A stretch of 64,000 nucleotides of DNA from Alphaproteobacteria bacterium (GTDB taxonomy: Bacteria; Pseudomonadota; Alphaproteobacteria; SMXS01). Below are positions 31,384 through 42,109 of the stretch, one piece after another. A model generated the notes under the pieces. That model was not told where the DNA came from. It saw only the letters and a program-made list of their open reading frames with translations, and did not search any database. Positions within the stretch are counted from its first letter, which is position 1. Every line of letters starts with the position of its first letter. The DNA lies in the NCBI GenBank assembly GCA_028284945.1, contig JANQQJ010000023.1, positions 124,001 to 188,000 on the forward strand, given 5' to 3'. The position numbers and the translations under genes are program-made.

Positions 31384-31851
31384 ATGTGGACGGTCAAGGA
31401 ACTTAACGGCCCAGCTGAAAAGCAGGCCGCTTGCCGGGCCATCATCAAACAGCTTCCCGAATGGTTCGGCATGCCCGAGGCCATCCAGCGTTACACGACG
31501 GAAGTCGCCGACAAGACAGCATTTGTCGTCAGCGACCCCAAGGGTGCACCCATCGGCATGCTGTCCCTGCGGCGGCCCTTCCCCAACAATGCCGACGTCT
31601 TCTGGCTTGGCGTGCTTTCGACCCATCACCGCCAGGGAATCGGCAGAGCGCTGATGGATGCGGCCGCGGATCGTGCGCGATCATGGGGATGCAAAACGCT
31701 GACGGTCGAGACCCTAGCACCAAGCCACCCGGACGAAGGGTATAGAAGAACACGGGCGTTCTATGCCGGCATGGGATTTGAACCACTCTTCGAACTCGAC
31801 CCATACGGACCCGAAAACCCGCAAATCTACCTGCTCAAATCGCTCGGATAG
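31384..31851 (+). CDS. GNAT-family N-acetyltransferase
   Basis: A 155-residue GNAT protein. The acetyl-CoA-binding motif A is visible in VFWLGVLSTHHRQGIGRALMDAAADRARSWGCKTLTVET, with the Q/RxxGxG/A loop. The later segment YRRTRAFYAGMGFEPLFELD is the typical motif B with FY/GF. The substrate cannot be told. I take the ATG at 31384 (GAGAGCAGG upstream) rather than the ATG at 31372. It ends five bases before the 3' end of the RNase P RNA gene on the other strand. Confidence 0.85.
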   Translation: MWTVKELNGPAEKQAACRAIIKQLPEWFGMPEAIQRYTTEVADKTAFVVSDPKGAPIGMLSLRRPFPNNADVFWLGVLSTHHRQGIGRALMDAAADRARSWGCKTLTVETLAPSHPDEGYRRTRAFYAGMGFEPLFELDPYGPENPQIYLLKSLG

Positions 31852-31855
31852 ATAA

Positions 31856-32221
<366 letters not shown>

Positions 32222-32227
32222 ATGATG

Positions 32228-32256
32228 AACATGCGCACTTGGTGTTAAACGGTCAA
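32228..32256 (-). promoter_or_regulatory. Promoter of rnpB
   Basis: Minus-strand TTGACC (32256-32251), a 17-base spacer, and CATGTT (32233-32228). The predicted start falls at about 32221, exactly at the first base of helix P1. Confidence 0.6.
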
Positions 32257-32318
32257 GAACCCCTTGCAAGCCATGGGGGATTTGCCGATGATGCCGCCCG
32301 GTTCAAAGGCAGGACACC

Positions 32319-32549
32319 ATGGCCCTTCGCGCAACACGAACAATGATGATCATTGCGGCAAGCTCGGCGTTGATGCTGGGCGGGTGCGAGACTCTGCAGT
32401 CGATCAACCCGTTTGGCGGCAGCAGCAAAAAGGCGGAACAGGCCAAGGAAGAAAAGTTCGACGACCGCCCACTGACCAAAGACACCGGGAACATTCCGCC
32501 CGATATCAGCAATCGGAATTATACCGAAGAAGAACTGCGCGCTGAATGA
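32319..32549 (+). CDS. Small lipoprotein of unknown function
   Basis: A 76-residue protein with a signal peptide ending in the lipobox MLGGC, so it should be lipidated at Cys23. The mature part is short and hydrophilic: a Ser/Lys-rich stretch and an acidic end (NRNYTEEELRAE). No domain is recognised. Small lipoproteins of this shape are common in alphaproteobacteria. It is followed 15 bases on by the NrtS-like gene. Confidence 0.6.
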   Translation: MALRATRTMMIIAASSALMLGGCETLQSINPFGGSSKKAEQAKEEKFDDRPLTKDTGNIPPDISNRNYTEEELRAE

Positions 32550-32564
32550 CGCTAGAATGTCGTG

Positions 32565-32789
32565 ATGAGCGACAGTCCCTCCATCTTCCATTGCGCAACC
32601 CGCCCATCGGTGATCAAGAGCTCGCTGGCCGTGGCCGTATTCGTCGGCATCATTCTCAACCTGATCAACCAGGGTGATGCCATTTTCGGTGATAAGCCGT
32701 TGATTCTGTGGAAGCTGCTATTGACCTTCTGCGTGCCCTATTGCGTCTCGACCTATGGCGCGGTTATGGCACTCAGGTCGAAGGCCTAG
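32565..32789 (+). CDS. nrtS: NrtS-like small membrane protein
   Basis: A 74-residue protein with two membrane helices (~17-35 and ~47-68). The motifs VGIILNLINQGDAIF and TFCVPYCVSTYGAVMAL match the NrtS family, small proteins linked to nitrate/nitrite transport in cyanobacteria and widespread elsewhere without known function. I chose the ATG at 32565. No clear ribosome site is visible. The stop overlaps the convergent amidase gene by four bases. There is no nitrate gene nearby. Confidence 0.7.
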   Translation: MSDSPSIFHCATRPSVIKSSLAVAVFVGIILNLINQGDAIFGDKPLILWKLLLTFCVPYCVSTYGAVMALRSKA

Positions 32790-33523
32790 CCTTCTTCAGC
32801 CTCGGCCTGGTTTGCTGCCATGTCGGCCTGCACCGCGATCTGCACTGCCGCCAGCATCTTGCGGGTATCCTTGTCCGCCTTGCCATCAACCGACTTCGGC
32901 CGCCAGTGCCGTTGAAAGGCTTTCAAGATCGATCGATAGACAACATTGTCTTCTCCATCGACCGGCACGCAGTACCCGATGTTCCGCATGGCCAACTGGA
33001 CATCCCGGACGGTGCCGCCCACCGGCTCGACATCCGTTTGCTGCGGCCAAAGGCCAATGCCTTTTTCAGCGAGTCCCTTCCAGTCGAATAACTCGCCGGG
33101 GTCCTCTTTGCGCATGGGCGCCACATCAGAATGGGCGAGCACCCCGCGCCGCTGAATCGGATGGCGGCCTAATATTTCTTTGGATAGCGATTCAAGCGCC
33201 GTCATCTGTGCTTCGGGAAACGCGCGGTATCCGAATTCATGCCCCGGATTAACGAGCTCAATCCCGATGGAACGCTGGTTCATGCCGATCTTGCCTTCCC
33301 AGCAGGATTGCCCCGCGTGCCAGGCGGTTTTGGTCTCAGGCACCAGGCAATAACAGCTGCCGTCTTCATCAATCAGATAATGAGCGCTCACCTTGGCCTC
33401 GGGATCGCACAGGCGCTCCACCGCCGCCTCACAGCTTTCCATGCCTGTATAGTGCATCACCAGAAGATCGATATCGAAGCCCGGTGGCCGGTCCGAGCAA
33501 TTTGGGGATTCTTTTTCGATCAT
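32786..33523 (-). CDS. N-acetylmuramoyl-L-alanine amidase (AmiD/AmpD type)
   Basis: A 245-residue amidase_2 zinc hydrolase that cuts the bond between MurNAc and L-Ala. Zinc and catalytic residues are visible: His in LVMHYTG, the region SIGIELVNPG, His in GVLAHSDVAP, and KEDPG. A C-terminal peptidoglycan-binding domain follows (~170-235, VRDVQLAMRNIGYCVPVDGE...VVYRSILKAFQRHW). No signal peptide is obvious, which favours a cytoplasmic AmpD-like recycling role or non-classical export. It overlaps the DMT transporter gene by four bases. Confidence 0.88.
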   Translation of the reverse strand: MIEKESPNCSDRPPGFDIDLLVMHYTGMESCEAAVERLCDPEAKVSAHYLIDEDGSCYCLVPETKTAWHAGQSCWEGKIGMNQRSIGIELVNPGHEFGYRAFPEAQMTALESLSKEILGRHPIQRRGVLAHSDVAPMRKEDPGELFDWKGLAEKGIGLWPQQTDVEPVGGTVRDVQLAMRNIGYCVPVDGEDNVVYRSILKAFQRHWRPKSVDGKADKDTRKMLAAVQIAVQADMAANQAEAEEG

Positions 33524-34404
33524 AATGCCTCCACAGTCCTCGCGCGTCTTGCTCCCAGCGCTTCACGGATTTGAATAACGGCGACCCCACCCAGGGTCAT
33601 CAGCCCGCCGACGACAATCTTCCATGTGATCGGGTCATCGTAAAGCCAGATCCCGAAAAGAACGCCCAATACCGGCGGGGCAATCATGAACGGAATCAGC
33701 AACGACACCGGATAGCGTTGCAGCAGATAGAACATGCTGCCATGGCCGATGATTGTCGACCCAACGGCGATGTATATGAGGGCGATAACACCGAGCCAGG
33801 TCACATCCATCGTTCTGGCAATCTGGTCCGTTTCCAGAACCACAGTGCCCGCCAACAAAACCGGGGCGCTGAACAGCGCAATCCACGCCTGCACCTGCAT
33901 CGGATGACCGCCTTCAAAGGCACGCATCAGAATGACGGACACAGCGAAGAAGCATGCCCCGGCGCACACCATCGCAAAGGCCCACGGGTCATTGAAGGCG
34001 TCCGGATCAAGCCCGACAATAAGCACACCGGCAAAGGCGACAACCATCCCGGCCAATCGATAAATTCCGATCCGCTCGCCTAGAAAAACCACCGCCAGCA
34101 ACAGCATGAACGGAATATTCACCTGCACGGCAACCGCCACGGGGCCGACATGGTCGGTCATGGAAAAACCAAGAAAGATCAAGCCGAAGTGCAGCGCCCC
34201 GGCAGTCAAAGCGATCCAGACCAGCCGGACCATCTGCCCCTTCATCGGCTTCAGCCAGGGTGCAAGCAGAATGGCGACCAGCGCAAAACGCAGCATGGCG
34301 AAGTAAATCGGCGGAAACTCGCCCAGTCCCGCCTTGGTCACAACGAAGTTGAAGCCCCACAGCAACGATACCAGCAGGGCAAGAAGGCCATGTTGTAGCG
34401 GCAT
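33520..34404 (-). CDS. DMT-superfamily transporter, EamA type
   Basis: About 294 residues with ten predicted membrane helices arranged as two EamA repeats (LLVSLLWGFNFVVTKAGLGEFPP ... and AFAMVCAGACFFAVSVILMRA ...). EamA proteins export amino acids, purines or other metabolites. The substrate cannot be read from sequence. I set the start at the ATG at 34404, five bases after the stop of the TerB/DnaJ gene. Upstream in-frame ATGs lie inside that gene. It is coupled to the amidase by a four-base overlap. Confidence 0.85.
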   Translation of the reverse strand: MPLQHGLLALLVSLLWGFNFVVTKAGLGEFPPIYFAMLRFALVAILLAPWLKPMKGQMVRLVWIALTAGALHFGLIFLGFSMTDHVGPVAVAVQVNIPFMLLLAVVFLGERIGIYRLAGMVVAFAGVLIVGLDPDAFNDPWAFAMVCAGACFFAVSVILMRAFEGGHPMQVQAWIALFSAPVLLAGTVVLETDQIARTMDVTWLGVIALIYIAVGSTIIGHGSMFYLLQRYPVSLLIPFMIAPPVLGVLFGIWLYDDPITWKIVVGGLMTLGGVAVIQIREALGARRARTVEAL

Positions 34405-34408
34405 CGCC

Positions 34409-35134
34409 CTAGGCCTGACCCCGGTGTTTTTGGATGCTGTCATAGGCATCGTTGATCGTCGCGACTTTTTCCGTCGCGAGATCGATGAACTCCTGCGGCA
34501 GCCCCTGGGCCATCAACGTATCGGGATGATTTTCCCGCACCAGCGTGCGATAGCGGCTTTTGATGTCCTCATCGCTCGCATCGCGGGGAACACCCAGAAC
34601 CAAATATGGATCGGCCTCACCGCCGCTAACATGCCCGGCCTGGATGCGCTCGAACGCCGCATCATCGAAACCGAAGATCGACGCAACCGCCTGGAGATAG
34701 GCGATCTCAGACGGGTGCAGCACGCCGTCAGCCTTGGCGATGTGGAACAGCGCATCGAGCAGGTCTTCCAGTACCGCCGGATTGTCCTTGAACAGCTTGG
34801 CAAGCTGCTGAGCATAAGGCTCGAAGCCTGTGACCTCTTTCTTGGCCCGGTCGAACACCCGCGCGACGTTTTTTACCTCATGCGGCGGGACATGAAACAC
34901 TTCGCGAAACGCTGCGACCTCGTCACGCGTCACCGCGCCATCCGCCTTGGCCATCTTGGCGCCCAGCACGATCACGCCGATGGTGAATGAGACCTTCTTG
35001 GTCGCGTCCTTGACCGGTTCATCAGACGAGGGGCGATCAATAACATGGCCGGCTACCGCACCGATCAATGCGCCCAGCGGCCCGCCCATGGCGAACCCCG
35101 CTGCACCGCCCAGCAATGTGCTCCAGATGCTCAT
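34409..35134 (-). CDS. TerB-DnaJ domain protein (DjlA-like)
   Basis: A 241-residue co-chaperone. It starts with a Gly/Ala-rich hydrophobic segment (WSTLLGGAAGFAMGGPLGALIGAVAGHV). A TerB/DjlA central helical domain follows (~50-160, VLGAKMAKADGAVTRDEVAAF...). The C-terminal J domain (~170-240) has the HPD motif in RTLVRENHPDTL that stimulates DnaK ATPase. This order matches DjlA, a membrane-anchored co-chaperone of DnaK. Confidence 0.88.
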   Translation of the reverse strand: MSIWSTLLGGAAGFAMGGPLGALIGAVAGHVIDRPSSDEPVKDATKKVSFTIGVIVLGAKMAKADGAVTRDEVAAFREVFHVPPHEVKNVARVFDRAKKEVTGFEPYAQQLAKLFKDNPAVLEDLLDALFHIAKADGVLHPSEIAYLQAVASIFGFDDAAFERIQAGHVSGGEADPYLVLGVPRDASDEDIKSRYRTLVRENHPDTLMAQGLPQEFIDLATEKVATINDAYDSIQKHRGQA

Positions 35135-35221
35135 GTCACTGTCCCGGTCTCAAGACGTTCCGGGTTCTATCACGAAGCAAAAGCGGCGTTCCCTGCGATT
35201 TCCGCAGCGCCGCCACTTGCC

Positions 35222-35545
35222 TTACGCGGTCATACGCTCGCCAATCGGGCCATACATGGTCGACTGTATCGTCTTGCCGTTGATTGCCTCGCTCATATTG
35301 ATATCACCGGATTGAATACCGGCGCCAAGAGCGGCCAGCGATGCCTGCGGATCGTCCGTATCCAGTTCATAGAGCGCCAGATATTGCAGGCCCTCACTGC
35401 CGTCCTGCACCTTGAAGCGCTGGGCCGCGACAAAGCCCGGCACAGTTAAAACTTCACCCAGATGGATATTGTCGTACCAGTCGTTATAGGCGTCTTCCTG
35501 GCCTTCGGTCGGTTCGCTCTGAACCACGAAAACATATTTTCCCAT
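35222..35545 (-). CDS. Dimeric alpha/beta barrel-like protein of unknown function
   Basis: A 107-residue protein beginning MGKYVFVVQSEPTEGQEDAYNDWYDNIHLGEVLTVPGF. The pattern 'NDWYDNIHLGEVLTVPGF' followed by 'YLALYELDTDDPQASLAAL' is that of small EthD/ferredoxin-like dimeric barrels. The His in NIHL is typical of the group. The start at 35545 has GGGGAG upstream. Longer open frame upstream crosses the divergent aldo/keto reductase start. Function unknown. Confidence 0.65.
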   Translation of the reverse strand: MGKYVFVVQSEPTEGQEDAYNDWYDNIHLGEVLTVPGFVAAQRFKVQDGSEGLQYLALYELDTDDPQASLAALGAGIQSGDINMSEAINGKTIQSTMYGPIGERMTA

Positions 35546-35612
35546 ATCTTTATCTCCCCTGTTTCTGGGCGAGAGCGTAGTGCATGATCGGGCCACCGCA
35601 AAGGAGCGAGAT

Positions 35613-36620
35613 ATGAAGTTACGACCGCTGGGGAAGACCGGTGTAAGAGTGCCGCCACTGTGCCTGGGGACCATGACTTTCGGGATGCAATGCGACAAGG
35701 AAACATCGTTTGCGATCATGGATAAGGCGTTTGAAGCCGGTGTCGATTTCTTCGATAGCGCGGATGGTTACCCGCTGGGCGGCGGGGCCGAGAGGGCCGG
35801 GCGTACCGAGAAGATCATCGGCAAATGGATGAAGGACAGGGGCATCCGTGACAAGGTTTTCCTGGCCACCAAGTGCCGCGTGCCCATGGGCCCCACAGCC
35901 AATGATCAGGGCCTGTCCCGCTTCAATATCCAGCGCCGCGTGGAAGACAGCCTCAAGCGGCTGAAGACTGACGTTATTGATCTCTACCAGGCGCATTTCT
36001 TCGACCCGCACACCCCGATTGAAGAGACCGTGCGCGCCTATGATGACCTCGTGCGCGATGGCAAGATCCGCTATGTCGGCTGCTCAAACTATCCCGCCTG
36101 GCGGCTGATGGACGCGCTTTCGGCCAGCGAACGGCTCGGCCTGGCGCGCTACGAAACCGTGCAGCCCCGCTACAATCTGCTCTACCGGGATATCGAGACA
36201 GAGTTGCTGCCGCTTTGCCGCGACAAGGATGTCGGCGTGATCGTCTACAATCCCATCGCCGGCGGCATGCTGTCAGGCCGCTATACGGCGGGCCAGGAGG
36301 TGGAGGAAGGCTCGCGCTTTTCATTGCCGCAAGCCGGCGCCGTCTATCAACAACGTTACTGGCAGGAGGAGAAAATCCAGATGATTGCTGGCCTGAACGA
36401 GGCCGCCCAGTCCGAGGGGTACTCGCTGGCTTCGGTCGCGGTCGCCTGGGTCCTGCGCCAACAGGGCATCACCTCAGCCATTATTGGCGCCAGCCGGCCG
36501 GACCAACTCGACGCGACCATCGCCGGGGCCGAGCTTACGCTGAGCGATGAGCTTGCGGCATTGTGCGATGCGGTCTGGTGGCAACTGCCCCGGGTTCCGG
36601 TTCAGGACGGCTATCGTTAA
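35613..36620 (+). CDS. Aldo/keto reductase
   Basis: A 335-residue NADPH-dependent oxidoreductase with a TIM-barrel fold. Catalytic tetrad positions are visible: Asp and Tyr in FFDSADGYPLGGGAE, Lys in FLATKCRV and His in LYQAHFFD. The NADP end motif IIGASRPDQLD is present. The substrate is unknown. The ATG at 35613 follows AAGGAGCGAG. It is divergent from the small barrel protein and 22 bases from the MDR reductase, probably one operon. Confidence 0.88.
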   Translation: MKLRPLGKTGVRVPPLCLGTMTFGMQCDKETSFAIMDKAFEAGVDFFDSADGYPLGGGAERAGRTEKIIGKWMKDRGIRDKVFLATKCRVPMGPTANDQGLSRFNIQRRVEDSLKRLKTDVIDLYQAHFFDPHTPIEETVRAYDDLVRDGKIRYVGCSNYPAWRLMDALSASERLGLARYETVQPRYNLLYRDIETELLPLCRDKDVGVIVYNPIAGGMLSGRYTAGQEVEEGSRFSLPQAGAVYQQRYWQEEKIQMIAGLNEAAQSEGYSLASVAVAWVLRQQGITSAIIGASRPDQLDATIAGAELTLSDELAALCDAVWWQLPRVPVQDGYR

Positions 36621-36642
36621 CGCTCGGATTTTGGAGACCAGA

Positions 36643-37650
36643 ATGAAGAATACGCAGGTTACCCTGGATAAGCGCCCTGACGGCAAACCAAAAGCCTCTG
36701 ACTTCGCGGTGGTCACATCGGATGTGCCAACGCTCAATCCAGGCGAAGCGCTTATCGAGAACCTCTATGTATCGCTCGATGCCGGTTTTAGAAATTGGAT
36801 GGACGAAGGCTCCGGCGACAATGTCCTGCCAGCCATGCCATTGGGTAAGCCCGTGATGGGACTGATCCTGGGCAAGATCATCGAGTCGAAAAACCCGGCC
36901 TACAACGAGGGCGCGTTGATTATGGCGCGCCTGGCCTGGGAGCAGTTTTCCATCCTGACCGCGGACGATTGGCACGTGGTGCTCGAGGACGATGGCGAGC
37001 ACCCGCTGAGCTACCATTTGGGGGTTCTGGGCGACACCGGCATGTCAGCCTATTTCGGCCTCAACGATATCGGCAAACCCCAGCCGGGAGAGACCGTCCT
37101 GGTTTCTGCATCAGGCGGCGCGGTGGGCTCCATCGCCGGACAGATCGCAAAACTCAAAGGCGCGCGCACCATAGGCTTTGCTGGTAATGACGACAAGTGC
37201 CGGCGTCTGGAAACCGAACTCGGCTACGACGTTGGCGTGAACTACCAAGACGAGAACGTGGCCGATCGCCTTGCTGAAGTCGCGCCAAACGGGATCGATG
37301 TTTATTTCGACAATGTCGGCGGCCCATTGCTGGAAGTGGTGCTGGACCAGATTAATGAAGGCGCGCGCATTCCCTTCTGTGGTGCGGTCGCGACCTATGG
37401 TGATCAGGCTGCCACGCCCGGGCCCTCCAACCTTTTTCAGATTGTCTCGAAATGGGCCACGCTGCAGGGGTTCATGACCCACACAAAACTGGACCGCTAT
37501 CCCGAGGCACGGGAGCAACTCTCAGCCTGGCTGAAGTCGGGCGACATCAGGGCCATTGAGCATATGTATGAAGGCGTCGAGAACTGCGGTGTGGCATTTG
37601 CCGATCTGTTCGCGGGCCAAAACTTCGGCAAGACGGTCGTTAAGGTTTGA
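36643..37650 (+). CDS. NADP-dependent medium-chain reductase (PTGR/CurA-like)
   Basis: A 335-residue zinc-free MDR reductase. NADP-binding motif VLVSASGGAVGSIAGQIAKLKGARTIG, N-terminal 'SLDAGFRNWMDE', and 'VDVYFDNVGG'-like NGIDVYFDNVGGPLLEVVL. These match the leukotriene B4 dehydrogenase/curcumin reductase group, which reduces alkenal or alkenone double bonds. The start is the ATG at 36643 with GGAGACC upstream. Confidence 0.87.
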   Translation: MKNTQVTLDKRPDGKPKASDFAVVTSDVPTLNPGEALIENLYVSLDAGFRNWMDEGSGDNVLPAMPLGKPVMGLILGKIIESKNPAYNEGALIMARLAWEQFSILTADDWHVVLEDDGEHPLSYHLGVLGDTGMSAYFGLNDIGKPQPGETVLVSASGGAVGSIAGQIAKLKGARTIGFAGNDDKCRRLETELGYDVGVNYQDENVADRLAEVAPNGIDVYFDNVGGPLLEVVLDQINEGARIPFCGAVATYGDQAATPGPSNLFQIVSKWATLQGFMTHTKLDRYPEAREQLSAWLKSGDIRAIEHMYEGVENCGVAFADLFAGQNFGKTVVKV

Positions 37651-37667
37651 TCCGGGGCGGCACACAG

Positions 37668-38141
37668 TCACGATTGTTGGTCGTGCTCTGCCGCAACATT
37701 CTTATCGAACCACTCACCGAATTCGTCGCTGAACCAGTGACGGCGGGCCGCCCAGAACGCACGGATGACGGCATGCCCATATTGGTCGGCCATTGACCGG
37801 CTGATCCCCTGCCAGAAGCGGTCATCAAGCACGCCCGCGCGCCACTGGATATAGGCGCCTTCGAAGTTGCGAAACATCACGCCAACAAATCCGAACACCT
37901 GCGTTTGTTCGACCTCACTGAGTGCGCGCGGATCAGCAGCAGAGGCCACCCACGCACTCGCCAATCCATCATCATCAGTAATCCGGGCCAGCAAGCTGTC
38001 ATAGGCATCGACATGCGCCTGGCCGGCGGCAATGCGTACCGTCAGCGTATTTTGCCTGATCTGGACGGCGACATAGAGCAAGGACGCGATCACCGTTACA
38101 GCCGCAGCAATCTCGGCGATGAAGTAAACATTCTCCAGCAT
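37668..38141 (-). CDS. Membrane-anchored hypothetical protein
   Basis: A 157-residue protein with one N-terminal membrane helix (~6-28, YFIAEIAAAVTVIASLLYVAVQI), then a mostly helical region with many Trp and Arg residues (FRNFEGAYIQWRAGVLDDRFW). Not recognised. Proteins of this plan are seen in many marine proteobacteria without function. It lies between the MDR reductase (convergent) and the oxoprolinase (divergent). Confidence 0.6.
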   Translation of the reverse strand: MLENVYFIAEIAAAVTVIASLLYVAVQIRQNTLTVRIAAGQAHVDAYDSLLARITDDDGLASAWVASAADPRALSEVEQTQVFGFVGVMFRNFEGAYIQWRAGVLDDRFWQGISRSMADQYGHAVIRAFWAARRHWFSDEFGEWFDKNVAAEHDQQS

Positions 38142-38224
38142 GAGCTGAGACCTCCCCTCTTGATGGTCCTAGACTATCGGAGACGGCCCTCGCACGGGAA
38201 GCCTGCACCGGTTATTAAAAGGCG

Positions 38225-41200
38225 ATGAGCAATAAGCAGGCATGGCAATTCTGGATCGACCGCGGCGGAACCTTTACCGACATCGTTGCGCTGCGGCCTG
38301 ACGGTCAGGTTGTCACCCACAAACTGCTGTCGGAAGACCCGGACCGCTATGACGATGCGGCCATTGCCGGCATTCGCGCGCTGCTGGATCTCGGTGAAGA
38401 CGACCCGATCCCCGGCGATCAGATCGCGGCCATCAAGATGGGCACAACGGTGGCAACCAATGCACTGCTGGAACGCCAGGGTGCACCGACCCTCCTGATG
38501 ACGACCAAGGGTTTCAAAGACGTCCTGCGCATCGGCTATCAAAACCGGCCCCGGCTGTTCGACCTGGACATCAAGCTGCCCGAGCCTCTTTATGAGCGCG
38601 TCATCGAAGTAGATGAACGGCTTTCAGCGACCGGCGAAGTTCTTCAGCCCCTTGATCTGGATGCGGCACGCGAAACACTGGTAGACGCGCTCAAGGACGG
38701 CATCGACAGCGTTGCGATCTGCCTAATGCACGCCTATCGATATCCTGACCACGAGTTGGCGCTGGAGGGGCTTTGCCGGGCGCTGGGGTTCTCGCAGATT
38801 TCCGTCAGCCATCGCGCCAGCCCGCTCATGAAGATTGTCGGCCGTGGCGATACAACCGTCGCAGACGCCTATCTGTCGCCCATCCTGCGACACTATGTGA
38901 ACCAGATCGAACGCCAGGTCGGCACGGCGCCATTGATGTTCATGCAATCGAATGGCGGCCTGACCGAGGCACACCGGTTCCAGGGCAAGGATGCCATCCT
39001 GTCCGGCCCGGCAGGCGGCGTGGTTGGCGCCGTGCGGACCGCGCAACTGGCCGGTTTCGAAAAGATCATCGGTTTTGACATGGGCGGCACCTCGACTGAT
39101 GTGTGCCACTTCGACGGCACTTATGAACGCGCGTTTGACAGTGTTGTAGCGGGCACGCGTATCCGCGCGCCGATGATGCATATCCACACGGTCGCTGCGG
39201 GCGGTGGATCCATCCTTCAGTTCGACGGTGAACGGTTCAGGGTCGGCCCGGAATCCGCGGGCGCCAATCCGGGCCCGGCCAGCTATGGCAAGGGCGGGCC
39301 ACTTTGCGTCACGGACTGCAATGTGATGCTGGGAAAGATTCAGCCCAGCCGCTTCCCCCACGTCTTCGGCGCGTCAGGGACCGATCCGCTGGATGTGGAG
39401 GCAGTTCTGTCCCAGTTCCGCGCCTTGGCCAAGGATACCGGCAAGGCGCCAGAAGAGGTCGCAGAGGGGTTTTTAGCCGTTGCGGTCGAGAACATGGCGC
39501 GGGCCATCAAGCGAATCTCGCTGGAGCGTGGACATGATGTTTCTGACTATACGTTGGTCTGCTTTGGTGGTGCCGGCGGTCAGCACGCCTGTCTGGTCGC
39601 AGACGCACTGGGCATGACGCGCGTGATGATCCACCCTATGGGCGGCGTGCTCTCGGCTCTGGGCATGGGCCTGGCAGACGCGCGCGAAATGAAGCAGGAA
39701 ACCATTGAAAAGAAACTCAATTCCCAATCATTGGACGCGCTTGAAACCATTTATCGCCGCCTGGCCGACGAGGCCCTGCCCTCAGTCGAGCCATTCGCGG
39801 AACGGACCGAGACCCGCCGCACCCTACAGCTCAAATACGCCGGAACCGATACGGCGCTGGAAATCCCATTCGGATCGTATGACGAGGTGGTCAATGCCTT
39901 TGAGACCGCACACAGGCAACGCTTTGGATTTCTCGACCGCGACAAGGATGTGATTATTGAATCGATTGGCCTGGAAGCCATCGGCCATATGCCGCAGCCT
40001 TCAATGAACAACGACGTTACCGGCGGCGGTGACGTGAATATCAACAAAACCAGTTTCTATTCAGGTCGTCAGTTTCAAGAGGCAGCGTTGGTTGAGCGCC
40101 AGGGCCTCGAACCGGGCGACTGCGTCGACGGACCGGCCATTATAACCGAGCCACACGGCACCAATGTGGTAGAACCGGGCTGGGCGGCAAGCGTCAACGA
40201 TCTGGGTGATCTGATCCTGACCCGGCGAACCGCGAATATCCGTGAAGCTGCTATCGGCACCTCGGTCGACCCGGTGCAGCTGGAAATATTCAATAACCTC
40301 TTCATGTCGATCGCTGAGCAAATGGGTGCTGTGATCGAGAACACCGCCCAATCCGTGAACATCAAAGAGCGGCTGGATTTCTCCTGTGCGCTGTTCGATG
40401 CCGATGGAGAGTTGATTGCCAACGCCCCGCATATCCCGGTCCATCTGGGATCCATGGGGGCGTCGGTCCAAACGATCATGCGTGAAAACCCGGACATGAA
40501 ACCCGGCGACGTGTTCGTGACCAACGCGCCCTATAATGGCGGCACCCATCTGCCCGACATCACCGTCATTACACCCGTCTTTGTCGAGGGCGCGCCATTG
40601 TTCTATGTCGCGACCCGCGGGCATCATGCCGATATTGGCGGGATCACGCCGGGCTCCGTCCCGCCATCGTCCAGCTCCATCGATCAGGAAGGCGTGCTGA
40701 TCGATGGTGTGCGCATGATTTCCCAGGGCCATTTTGACGAAACCGGGATAAGGGCAATGCTGGCCGATAATCCATGGCCTGCGCGAAATCCTGATATGAA
40801 TATCGCCGACCTGAAGGCCCAGGCCGCAGCCAACGAAAAAGGCGTCACCGAGTTGAAGCGGCTCGCCGATCACGTTGGCCTCAACGTTGTGCGCGCCTAT
40901 ATGAACCACGTTAAAGACAATGCCGAAGAATCCGTGCGCCGCGTCATCGACCGGCTGAGCGATGGCGCATACGAGGTCGAAATGGACAGCGGCGCCGTCA
41001 TCAAGGTTGCGGTTACCGTCGACAGAGACACGCGCCAGGCCGCGATTGACTTCACCGGCACCAGCGCGCAGCAGGCAAACAATTTCAACGCGCCGTTGTC
41101 GATCACGCGCGCGGCCGTCCTCTATGTCTTTCGCTGCCTGGTCGCCGATGACATCCCATTGAACGAAGGCTGCCTGACGCCCCTAGACATTCATGTGCCT

Positions 41201-41797
41201 GAGGGCTCGCTGCTTAACCCCCGCTATCCGGCCGCTGTGGTCGCGGGCAACGTCGAGACATCGCAATGTGTGGTCAACGCCCTGTTCGGCGCGTTGGGTG
41301 TTTGCGCGTCGGCCCAGGGCACCATGAACAACCTGACGTTCGGTAATGAGAATCACCAATATTACGAAACCATCGCCGGTGGCATGGGGGCTGGGCCAGG
41401 CTTTAACGGTGCCAGTGCGGTCCAGACGCATATGACCAACTCCCGGCTGACCGATCCCGAGGTGCTGGAGTTCCGCTATCCGGTGATTGTCGAGTCGTTT
41501 GCGGTCAGAGCAGGGTCTGGCGGTGGCGGTGAATGGCGCGGCGGGGACGGGGTTGAACGCCACCTTCGATTCCTTGAACCCATGCAGGCAGCCATTTTGT
41601 CCAACAACCGCGAAAACTCACCCTTTGGCCTGAAAGGCGGCAAAAACGGTCAACCCGGCGTCAACCGCGTTATCAAGAATTCTGGCGATGAGAAAAAACT
41701 ATCAGGCAGCGACGAGGCTGACCTCGACGCTGGAGACCTTTTGGTCATCCAAACACCCGGTGGCGGAGGGTATGGCCCCCCGCACGCAGACGACTAG
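38225..41797 (+). CDS. Fused hydantoinase A/B (5-oxoprolinase family)
   Basis: A 1190-residue ATP-dependent amidohydrolase. The N-terminal half is HyuA-like: [15 protein letters not shown] (residues ~8-22), [15 protein letters not shown], and the second phosphate motif [18 protein letters not shown]. The C-terminal half (from ~675) is HyuB-like: [19 protein letters not shown] and [20 protein letters not shown]. The fusion and length match eukaryotic-type 5-oxoprolinase, which opens 5-oxoproline to glutamate. Hydantoin or acetone-type substrates are also possible in this family. The ATG overlaps no neighbour. The stop overlaps the convergent csp gene by four bases. Confidence 0.9.
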   Translation: MSNKQAWQFWIDRGGTFTDIVALRPDGQVVTHKLLSEDPDRYDDAAIAGIRALLDLGEDDPIPGDQIAAIKMGTTVATNALLERQGAPTLLMTTKGFKDVLRIGYQNRPRLFDLDIKLPEPLYERVIEVDERLSATGEVLQPLDLDAARETLVDALKDGIDSVAICLMHAYRYPDHELALEGLCRALGFSQISVSHRASPLMKIVGRGDTTVADAYLSPILRHYVNQIERQVGTAPLMFMQSNGGLTEAHRFQGKDAILSGPAGGVVGAVRTAQLAGFEKIIGFDMGGTSTDVCHFDGTYERAFDSVVAGTRIRAPMMHIHTVAAGGGSILQFDGERFRVGPESAGANPGPASYGKGGPLCVTDCNVMLGKIQPSRFPHVFGASGTDPLDVEAVLSQFRALAKDTGKAPEEVAEGFLAVAVENMARAIKRISLERGHDVSDYTLVCFGGAGGQHACLVADALGMTRVMIHPMGGVLSALGMGLADAREMKQETIEKKLNSQSLDALETIYRRLADEALPSVEPFAERTETRRTLQLKYAGTDTALEIPFGSYDEVVNAFETAHRQRFGFLDRDKDVIIESIGLEAIGHMPQPSMNNDVTGGGDVNINKTSFYSGRQFQEAALVERQGLEPGDCVDGPAIITEPHGTNVVEPGWAASVNDLGDLILTRRTANIREAAIGTSVDPVQLEIFNNLFMSIAEQMGAVIENTAQSVNIKERLDFSCALFDADGELIANAPHIPVHLGSMGASVQTIMRENPDMKPGDVFVTNAPYNGGTHLPDITVITPVFVEGAPLFYVATRGHHADIGGITPGSVPPSSSSIDQEGVLIDGVRMISQGHFDETGIRAMLADNPWPARNPDMNIADLKAQAAANEKGVTELKRLADHVGLNVVRAYMNHVKDNAEESVRRVIDRLSDGAYEVEMDSGAVIKVAVTVDRDTRQAAIDFTGTSAQQANNFNAPLSITRAAVLYVFRCLVADDIPLNEGCLTPLDIHVPEGSLLNPRYPAAVVAGNVETSQCVVNALFGALGVCASAQGTMNNLTFGNENHQYYETIAGGMGAGPGFNGASAVQTHMTNSRLTDPEVLEFRYPVIVESFAVRAGSGGGGEWRGGDGVERHLRFLEPMQAAILSNNRENSPFGLKGGKNGQPGVNRVIKNSGDEKKLSGSDEADLDAGDLLVIQTPGGGGYGPPHADD

Positions 41798-42000
41798 ACT
41801 TCCTGGAGGTTATCCGCGGCTGTGCGGCCGTCGCGGCCAGGCACAAGTTCGAAAGCCAGCTTCTGACCTTCTTGCAGGGCACCCAGCCCCGCACGCTCCA
41901 CAGCGGTAATATGGACAAATACGTCCTTGCCGCCGTCTTCAGGTTCAATGAACCCATACCCCTTGGTTTTATTGAACCACTTAACAGTTCCGGTCGCCAT
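41794..42000 (-). CDS. Cold-shock domain protein
   Basis: A 68-residue single-domain protein. The RNA-binding motifs RNP1 (KGYGFIEP) and RNP2 (DVFVHI) and the start [18 protein letters not shown] are classic. It binds single-stranded nucleic acid as an RNA chaperone. The open frame continues upstream to 42288, but the start at 42000 is the normal one. A long leader is expected for csp genes. Confidence 0.95.
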   Translation of the reverse strand: MATGTVKWFNKTKGYGFIEPEDGGKDVFVHITAVERAGLGALQEGQKLAFELVPGRDGRTAADNLQEV

Positions 42001-42109
42001 CAATAGTCCTCGGTACTCACGCGTTACGTCCTGCGGCAAGTACTCGATAAACGTCGAGAGAACGCTGGAACGTAACCGTACGACTCGGGACAGATTCTCG
42101 ACTACTGCC

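Noticed and set aside
40061-40909. 282-codon minus-strand frame within the oxoprolinase gene
   Set aside because: The plus-strand HyuB domain is clear, and the antisense frame has no support.
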